This document shows positions 24,505 to 28,902 of a stretch of 28,902 bases of DNA, piece after piece. A program made the translations under genes and the position numbers. Numbering within the stretch: position 1 is the first letter of the stretch; the number at the start of each line of letters is the position of its first letter. The DNA comes from JAFGOM01 sp964428385 (GTDB lineage: Archaea > Halobacteriota > Methanomicrobia > Methanomicrobiales > Methanospirillaceae): assembly GCA_964428385.1 (NCBI GenBank), contig CAYRYR010000026.1:1-28902 (forward strand), in the 5' to 3' direction. Under the pieces are notes generated by a model. It searched no databases. It was not told the DNA's origin and worked only from the letters and a program-made list of their open reading frames with translations.

Positions 24505-24754
24505 TCAGTATCTATCCTTGTGATACACCCCAAGGGTAGCCTTACAATATGCTTCTTTGGCAGCCTTTAAGATATAATTATACACCTTTACCTTCTTAAG
24601 CAGGGTGTCTTGTACCTGTTCATAAGAGAGATCCATCTCTTTTATCTGCAACAATCCCGTCAGGTATCAGGATAGCAGTTGGCACCCCGTTTATGGGAAC
24701 CTGGCGAATCTGTCGCATTGCATCTGCCTGACAACAGAAAATATCCAGGTTCAT
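24505..24754 (-). pseudogene. Frameshifted thioredoxin-like gene remnant
   Basis: A leftward frame begins with ATG at 24754, five bases after the permease stop. It reads MNLDIFCCQADAMRQIRQVP, then INGVPTAILIPDG, the VPT cis-proline strand and the following turn of a thioredoxin. It stops at 24620. A neighbouring frame then gives LSYEQVQDTLLKKV, which looks like the C-terminal helix, and runs on to a TGA at 24505. A single frameshift near 24632 would join the two. The usual N-terminal CxxC part is missing, so this is a partial and broken gene, probably once co-transcribed with the permease. Confidence 0.55.
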
Positions 24755-24758
24755 CTTG

Positions 24759-25829
24759 TTACCCCAATACATTTCCAAAAACAAAGCCGGCAAGAGTCGA
24801 GAAGACGACAACCAGTACTACATACACCCCTGTTTTCTTCGGTCCCATGACCCGGGAGAGGACCATCAGGCTCGGCAGACTGATGGTGGGGCCAGTCAGA
24901 AGCAATGCAAGGGCAGGTCCCTTCGCCATGTTGCCGGAGAGATACCCGAGTGTTGTTCCAATTACAGGAACTTCAAGCAGGGTTGGCATATAGAGGATAG
25001 CTCCGATTATTGCAGCAATAAAGTTCGCAGACAGGGAATTGTCCCCGATGAACGGCCGGAATGTCTCGGGCGGAAGGAAGTACGAAAGCATACCGAGTGC
25101 AAACGTTCCAACCACCAGGAGGGGAAAGATCTTCAGAGTCAAATCCCATATTTCATATCCCCACTCGGTGACCTCATCACGAGAGAAGTAATAAATGAGC
25201 AGGAAGGCAACCGCCATTGAGAGGATGTAGACAATCAGGAGTCTTAGGAAGAGGTCAATATGAGACGTGGCAGAGAGAAGAATTGCAATCAACAGAATAA
25301 AGAATGTTACCCCTACCCATCGTGGTCGTTCATCCTCTTTAAAAGACGCCCGCGGATTCTTCCGTGCAACTTCGCGGACTTCATCATCATGACCGGTAAA
25401 AAGAATCGCCATCAGAAGACCGATGACAATAGAGAGCACAATCGCTGCTAAGGCCCTGGCAATTCCAATATCAAGACCAAGCACATTGGCGGTGTAGACG
25501 ATGGCAAGAATGTTAATTGCCGGTCCGGCATAAAGGAACGTTATTGCAGGCCCGATTCCACTACCCTTCTTCATGATCCCGGCAAACATCGGCAGGATGG
25601 TACAACTGCATACAGCGAGCACCGTCCCGGATACCGAGGCTACTCCATAACTTACCGATTTCTTCGCATCAGGACTAAAATATTTCAGGATGGCATCTTT
25701 CTTCACAAATGCTGCAATTGCTCCCGCAATGAAGAATGCCGGGATAAGGCAGGTGACCACATGCTCAGAGAGATACCCGTACAGGGTCGTCCACCCACAA
25801 AGCAGGGTTCCTACCAGAATATCAATCAT
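24759..25829 (-). CDS. ArsP-like permease (DUF318 / PF03773 family)
   Basis: A 356-residue membrane protein with about ten hydrophobic segments in two halves around a charged central loop (about 145-165). The diagnostic motif is VCSCTILPMFAGI (73-85) with Cys74 and Cys76, followed by GPAINILAI. The family includes ArsP, which exports trivalent organoarsenicals, and many uncharacterised archaeal permeases found with DGC proteins and small thioredoxins, as here. A GGTATAA box 25 bp before the ATG and the absence of a close ribosome site suggest its own leaderless promoter. The exact substrate is inferred from the ars neighbourhood and not proven. Confidence 0.85.
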   Translation of the reverse strand: MIDILVGTLLCGWTTLYGYLSEHVVTCLIPAFFIAGAIAAFVKKDAILKYFSPDAKKSVSYGVASVSGTVLAVCSCTILPMFAGIMKKGSGIGPAITFLYAGPAINILAIVYTANVLGLDIGIARALAAIVLSIVIGLLMAILFTGHDDEVREVARKNPRASFKEDERPRWVGVTFFILLIAILLSATSHIDLFLRLLIVYILSMAVAFLLIYYFSRDEVTEWGYEIWDLTLKIFPLLVVGTFALGMLSYFLPPETFRPFIGDNSLSANFIAAIIGAILYMPTLLEVPVIGTTLGYLSGNMAKGPALALLLTGPTISLPSLMVLSRVMGPKKTGVYVVLVVVFSTLAGFVFGNVLG

Positions 25830-25850
25830 AATCTTCTCACAGTTTCTCCT

Positions 25851-25857
25851 TTATACC
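25851..25857 (-). promoter_or_regulatory. Putative TATA box of the ArsP-like permease
   Basis: Leftward GGTATAA is centred 25 bp before the ATG at 25829, the spacing of a leaderless archaeal promoter. The same GGTATA core appears before arsR, its divergent partner and the VOC gene. Confidence 0.45.
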
Positions 25858-25924
25858 AGTTATTCTGTCTTTTGAAATTGTTCTAAACATTACAGTGGGG
25901 ATACTACAAAGCCCCCCACGCAGT

Positions 25925-26017
25925 GTCATTCTTTGCATGAAAAACTTCATTCCTATATCACCAGGATCAAATAAGCACTATCCTGATGAAACGAAAAGGG
26001 ACGTTTCAAAGAATGAC
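25925..26017. repeat. 93-bp imperfect inverted repeat
   Basis: The outer arms GTCATTCTTTG and CAAAGAATGAC are perfect 11-bp complements. Nearer the centre CAGGAT pairs with ATCCTG around a 12-nt loop, and TGAAACG/CGTTTCA makes a side hairpin. The block sits about 70 bp upstream of the permease TATA box. It could be an operator, a small structured RNA or a miniature foldback element. Confidence 0.5.
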
Positions 26018-26182
26018 GGTATACATGGCAGACTATTTTTATCTCAATTGATTTTTCCATGTAATTGGTTTGTCAAAGTGTTTCAACATTTATTGAAATG
26101 GTCCCTGGAACTATTTAAGGATACGCATACCACAGAAATTGTGATCAAAGATTCAAACACCTTGAACAGCGTTACTTGATAG

Positions 26183-26395
26183 TTACACGTAATAATTCAT
26201 TACACTACTGGATGTATTCACCAGTTCTTCTGCAAACTCTCCTATCGTCGTACATGTCCGACATCCATTAGTCAGGTGAAATTGATAGACTTCTACCTTT
26301 TCTACGGCTGATAAACCAGAATAATCAGTATCAGCTGCTGAACACATGGCAACGTTTACCATGAGTAAAAGAGCAGTAATCAATATGTTTTTCAT
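26183..26395 (-). pseudogene. Truncated ArsF-like exported protein
   Basis: A 70-residue frame with a signal peptide (MKNILITALLLMVNVAMCSA) followed by KVEVYQFHLTNGCRTCTTIG, the CxxC start of an ArsF-type thioredoxin fold (Cys45, Cys48). It stops soon after EELVNTSS, where the intact ArsF at 27355 continues for another 80 residues. No readable continuation is seen in other frames downstream. It is best taken as a degraded arsF paralogue, though a short secreted CxxC peptide cannot be excluded. Confidence 0.6.
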
Positions 26396-26629
26396 GAAAA
26401 GAGCATTTTTCTCTTTACAAATTTTTATCGTAGATTAACTCCATTCATATAGCGTAAATGAAAAGGACACCGTAAGGAATCAGAGAGATAAAATGGTGTG
26501 TGTCAACAAATGCAATATATCGTGGGTAGATCGGATTATCCTCACCTGCCGTAAATTCAATTAAATTTGAAATAACTAAATACCTTTTAAAAAAAGATTT
26601 CCGGTAAAAAAGTGATTTGACTTCTTATT

Positions 26630-27346
26630 TTACAGAATGTACGCATTCAGGGTATAATACATCCCGATGATAACAAAGATAGAAGCGACAATACGGCGAA
26701 ACCACCGCTCGGCTAACTGAACTTTATTCATTATCGTACTACACCGGCCAATTCCCAGGGAAAGAAGAGCCGCAAAGACGATTACAGGCAATCCGGTAGC
26801 AATCCCGAACACAAGGGGTACTCCAATAGGATCCTGCACACTGAGAGCCAGTGGCATGAGCATCCCAAAGAAGAGAACTGCGCTGAACGGGCAGAAACTT
26901 ATGGCAAAAAGAATGCCCAGGAGGAAGCTACCAAAAAATCCTTTCTCAACCAGTTTTTTTGATATTCGGCCTTTGAATTGTGACAGTCCGTCATGCTCAA
27001 ACCGGATGCCTATCGGGATAACTTCGAGCATGAGGATACCACATATCAAAAGGACCGGGCCGAGGAGAAGAAAACCGTATTGCTGGAGGAATAGGGAGAT
27101 GGACTGCATCTTCAAACCGCCCAGGACAATAAGAGCTGCTATTGCAACATACACAAAAACACGACCAAGAGTATAGAGAAAACCAATGAGAAATGTATGC
27201 TTTCCGGAAGTCAGGGTTCGTGAGATGTATGCAATAGCAGTGATGTTGGTCGCAAGCGGGCAGGGACTAATCGCCATCATCAATCCGATAAAAAAAGCTG
27301 CCACGAGGGGTATGTCACTACTACCCATCGTCTCCATGAAACTCAT
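26630..27346 (-). CDS. arsG: ArsG-type permease (CcdA/DsbD-like)
   Basis: A 238-residue membrane protein with about six hydrophobic segments, of the ArsG group within the CcdA/DsbD superfamily. Each half has a Cys-Pro motif in the membrane: AISPCPLATN (Cys29) and AISFCPFSAVLF (Cys152). They fit a disulfide relay or thiol-coupled export. ArsG with ArsE/ArsF is reported to export aromatic arsenicals after reduction. It starts 8 bp after arsF, so the two form one operon. I used the ATG at 27346 rather than a TTG one codon earlier. Function is assigned by family and by the adjacent arsF. Confidence 0.82.
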   Translation of the reverse strand: MSFMETMGSSDIPLVAAFFIGLMMAISPCPLATNITAIAYISRTLTSGKHTFLIGFLYTLGRVFVYVAIAALIVLGGLKMQSISLFLQQYGFLLLGPVLLICGILMLEVIPIGIRFEHDGLSQFKGRISKKLVEKGFFGSFLLGILFAISFCPFSAVLFFGMLMPLALSVQDPIGVPLVFGIATGLPVIVFAALLSLGIGRCSTIMNKVQLAERWFRRIVASIFVIIGMYYTLNAYIL

Positions 27347-27354
27347 CAAACCGT

Positions 27355-27828
27355 TCAGGATTGATCACCCTTCAGGAGCGGATCGAAAATATCGCACAGG
27401 ACCATCTCATATTCTTCTTTATCATCGATACAATACCATGCCTGGACAATATCCGCTTTTGCAAAGGAGTCTTTGGTATGCACTCCAATCATCAAAGATG
27501 AGGTGGAGACTTCATACATCTGTACCAGTTCTGCATTCTTTGGATCCTGATAATTGACATGGCCAAAGATAAGTTTCCCAGACGCCAGCTCATCGGGGTA
27601 ATACGTATTGGTTACATCTTCAGCCATGTCACCGAGTTTTTTGCAGGAGTAACACTGCTGATTCCCATGGAAATGATAGAGTTCAACCAGCGTTATCCCG
27701 GAAAGCGTCGGAGATGCTTGTGTTGTGTTCGTTCCTGCCTCAGTCCCGGTACATCCTACTGACAGGCATATCAGAAGGAGACAGATGAGAACTGCTCCGG
27801 TGAAAATAGAATGTGAGCTTTTTATCAT
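27355..27828 (-). CDS. arsF: ArsF-type lipoprotein with CxxC
   Basis: A 157-residue protein with a lipobox (CLSVGC, lipidated Cys26 expected), so it is probably anchored to the outer face of the membrane. The thioredoxin-like part starts VELYHFHGNQQCYSCKKLGD (48-67) with Cys59 and Cys62. It ends in WYCIDDKEEYEMVLCDIFDP. This matches the ArsF family (nitrophenyl compound nitroreductase subunit ArsF in databases). AGGAGAT eight bases before the ATG is an excellent ribosome site. It is followed at once by arsG and preceded by the acr3 remnant and arsR. It probably feeds electrons to arsenical or thiol substrates handled by ArsG. Confidence 0.82.
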   Translation of the reverse strand: MIKSSHSIFTGAVLICLLLICLSVGCTGTEAGTNTTQASPTLSGITLVELYHFHGNQQCYSCKKLGDMAEDVTNTYYPDELASGKLIFGHVNYQDPKNAELVQMYEVSTSSLMIGVHTKDSFAKADIVQAWYCIDDKEEYEMVLCDIFDPLLKGDQS

Positions 27829-28048
27829 AGAGAAATCTCCTGGTTACGCGGACATCACAAATGTGAAGAATATTTCAGGTATAGGAATACGCCTTTAACT
27901 GTTACAAACTTTTTTGAATTACTCATCTGAACTGATGAGAAGATTATCAGAGGTGAGGAAAAGGAAAGATAACATCAGATAGATCTGCTTTATTCACAAC
28001 CATATCTGATTTGAAGGGAGGGGAAAAGTTACATACAAAGACATACCT
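27829..28048. other. Upstream region of arsF
   Basis: A 220-bp AT-rich stretch between arsF and the acr3 remnant. It contains CTCATC(TGAACT)GATGAG at 27922-27939, a 6-bp inverted repeat that could be an ArsR operator, and a T run near 27910. No gene is seen. Confidence 0.4.
27922..27939. promoter_or_regulatory. Inverted repeat upstream of arsF (candidate ArsR site)
   Basis: CTCATC and GATGAG are perfect complements separated by 6 bp, about 95 bp before the arsF start. ArsR-family repressors bind imperfect palindromes of this size, but a match to a known ArsR site cannot be shown by eye. Confidence 0.25.
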
Positions 28049-28170
28049 TTATAACTTAAGCATAACCGGACTTCAATCATAACACCAACCACTGGTGCAA
28101 GGGTAGCCCAAAGACACAACGAAAATAGTTGCCGTGGCTGTCGCATCCTTAAATGATTGGACACACCGAT
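28049..28170 (-). pseudogene. acr3: C-terminal remnant of an Acr3 arsenite pump
   Basis: Read leftward, three frames join into the C-terminus of an ACR3-family arsenite exporter: IGVSNH, then FKDATATATIFVVSLG, then ATLAPVVGVMIEV, then PVMLKL and a TAA at 28049. Family members have SNHFE, an Ala-rich helix, ALATVVGVLIEVPVML at the same place and order. The three joins each need a one-base change, and the rest of the pump is absent. The remnant lies directly downstream of arsR, the usual place for acr3. The assignment rests on motif memory and not on a search. Confidence 0.6.
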
Positions 28171-28232
28171 AAAGCCAGAAAACGTATGAGAATATAGAAA
28201 ATGATGAGATTTTCAGAAGATTTTAATCTATA

Positions 28233-28631
28233 TCAGTTACGTGTTATGGGATCCATACAGAGCGAGAGGGCAAGGCTCCCCCGGTCGGTAATCGTATAAA
28301 TAATCCAGTTTCCCTGAGGAGAACCTGAAATCAGGTCAAGTGTGCTGAGTTTTTTTAGGTGATAAGAGAGTCTGGTATCTGATATTTGTAGGAATTCCCG
28401 AATAATGCATACACACAGGGGTTGTATTGAGAGTAATGAAAGAATTTTGATCCTGAAGGGATCTGACAGTGCCTTAAACAATTCTGAATTTTTCAAAATC
28501 ATCTCCGGAGACATGATGAGATCAAAAAGACCCTCCATCCCACCGTTCCGACAAAGGCATTCCATAACTTTTGGGGGAATATTTTGTGGAATTGCAGGTA
28601 TTTTTTGTTCCCTGCAGTCAGCACGTTTCAT
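28233..28631 (-). CDS. arsR: ArsR-family winged-helix repressor
   Basis: A 132-residue transcription regulator from the ATG at 28631. The winged-helix core is ALSDPFRIKILSLLSIQPLC and ISDTRLSYHLKKLSTLDLIS (recognition helix), followed by the wing WIIYTITDRG. PLCVCIIREF holds the CVC metal(loid) motif (Cys73, Cys75) on the helix used by classical ArsR, and extra cysteines at 6, 25 and 27 may add a third ligand. It would release DNA on binding As(III) or Sb(III). Frames starting further upstream would reach into the divergent gene's start, so I reject them. A TATA-like box lies 28 bp upstream, without a ribosome site. It is the first gene of the leftward island. Confidence 0.9.
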   Translation of the reverse strand: MKRADCREQKIPAIPQNIPPKVMECLCRNGGMEGLFDLIMSPEMILKNSELFKALSDPFRIKILSLLSIQPLCVCIIREFLQISDTRLSYHLKKLSTLDLISGSPQGNWIIYTITDRGSLALSLCMDPITRN

Positions 28632-28655
28632 TGTATATTGTACTCTTTCTGATAA

Positions 28656-28662
28656 GGTATAG
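28656..28662 (-). promoter_or_regulatory. Putative TATA box of arsR
   Basis: Leftward CTATACC is centred 28 bp before the arsR ATG. The same seven bases recur 30 bp away at 28686-28692, serving the divergent gene, so the two promoters are built around direct copies of one box. Confidence 0.35.
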
Positions 28663-28685
28663 GAGATTCGGTTGAAATTCAAAAT

Positions 28686-28692
28686 GGTATAG
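28686..28692 (+). promoter_or_regulatory. Putative TATA box of the divergent partial gene
   Basis: GGTATAG is centred 26 bp before the ATG at 28715, the spacing for a leaderless archaeal transcript. ArsR bound between the two boxes could control both directions. Confidence 0.35.
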
Positions 28693-28714
28693 AGAATAAC
28701 CCTTCTTATAACCA

Positions 28715-28902
28715 ATGTCAAATAACGCGTTATCGACACTTCAATCCATTCTACTGGAGAGCCCTTCTGAAATCATCCATGATGCCACCATTCAAAGGTT
28801 AAAAATCTCTATTAATCAGAAGGCATCCTCTTCAATAAACCGGAAAAGCTTTTTACAGGCACTACAAGTGGATCTCATTACGCCAGAAGATGTCATTATT
28901 GA
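28715..28902 (+). CDS. Unrecognised protein, 5' part only
   Basis: An open frame starts at ATG 28715 and runs to the window edge without a stop, giving 62 residues: it opens MSNNALSTLQSILLESPSEI and later has NRKSFLQALQVDLITPEDVI. The composition looks soluble and helical, with no signal peptide or membrane segment. I do not recognise a family. A TATA-like box at proper leaderless spacing and the divergent placement from arsR support a real gene, possibly controlled by ArsR. Confidence 0.5.
   Translation, partial: MSNNALSTLQSILLESPSEIIHDATIQRLKISINQKASSSINRKSFLQALQVDLITPEDVII

Larger units (their letters stand above)
25830..26182. other. Intergenic region with promoter and foldback
   Basis: A 353-bp spacer upstream of the permease. 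It holds a TATA box (25851-25857), a 6-bp hairpin GTGGGG/CCCCAC (25895-25919) and a long imperfect inverted repeat (25925-26017). Beyond 26020 I see no gene and no readable remnant of the C-terminal part missing from the truncated ArsF paralogue. Confidence 0.5.

Noticed and set aside
28632..28739. Longer arsR frame beginning at 28739
   Set aside because: The added 36 residues would cover the divergent gene's start and promoter and do not resemble ArsR N-termini.

Overview
The window looks like a chromosomal segment of a methanogenic archaeon of the order Methanomicrobiales, probably close to Methanospirillum. This is an inference from gene content and not from a marker gene. The supports are giant soluble receiver-PAS(n)-histidine kinases with the TRHDIxN H-box seen in these methanogens, GGTATA-type TATA boxes placed about 26 bp before start codons (leaderless transcripts), GGTGA/AGGAG ribosome sites, secreted TPR and DUF1566 proteins, and an archaeal-type ArsF/ArsG/DGC gene set. 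I see no rRNA, tRNA, CRISPR array, phage gene or intact transposase.

Layout. (1) 366-1190 (-): an exported beta-class carbonic anhydrase. (2) 1706-8663 (+): two tandem paralogous receiver/multi-PAS/histidine kinase genes, followed by an exported protein with two DUF1566 (Lcl) domains (8735-10165). (3) 10409-11644 (-): a CPA2-type cation/proton antiporter, divergent across a 0.6 kb spacer from a NapH-like membrane polyferredoxin (12244-13020). (4) 13162-14913 (-): an exported TPR protein whose last codons and stop lie inside a 126-bp repeat; an identical second copy sits at 19142-19267. (5) 15216-17951 (-): a NitT/TauT-type ABC operon with a substrate-binding protein whose two lobes are in swapped order (apparent circular permutation), then permease and ATPase. 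(6) 18080-18982 (-): an exported glyoxalase-fold (VOC) protein. (7) 19592-23204: mntP (-) and a P2-type cation ATPase (+), divergent. A 41-residue Cys-rich microprotein overlaps the ATPase start, and a perfect inverted repeat sits at the mntP start.

(8) 23395-28631 (-): a partly decayed arsenic/thiol-redox island, all read leftward. In transcription order it holds arsR, a frameshifted remnant of an acr3 arsenite pump, arsF, arsG, a truncated arsF paralogue, an ArsP-like permease, a broken thioredoxin-like gene, a small CxxC thioredoxin, a broken DGC protein and an intact DGC zinc-binding protein. Four of the ten members are damaged. A partial, unrecognised gene diverges from arsR and runs off the right end.

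How it fits together. The kinase pair probably senses redox or small-molecule signals in the cytoplasm. The island probably combines metal(loid) sensing (ArsR), reduction through exported and cytoplasmic Cys pairs (ArsF, thioredoxin) and membrane export (ArsG, ArsP-like permease), after loss of the classical Acr3 pump. mntP and the P-type ATPase form a divalent-cation export block. The most unusual items are the lobe-swapped binding protein, the structured 126-bp repeat, the Cys-rich microprotein and the island's pattern of decay.
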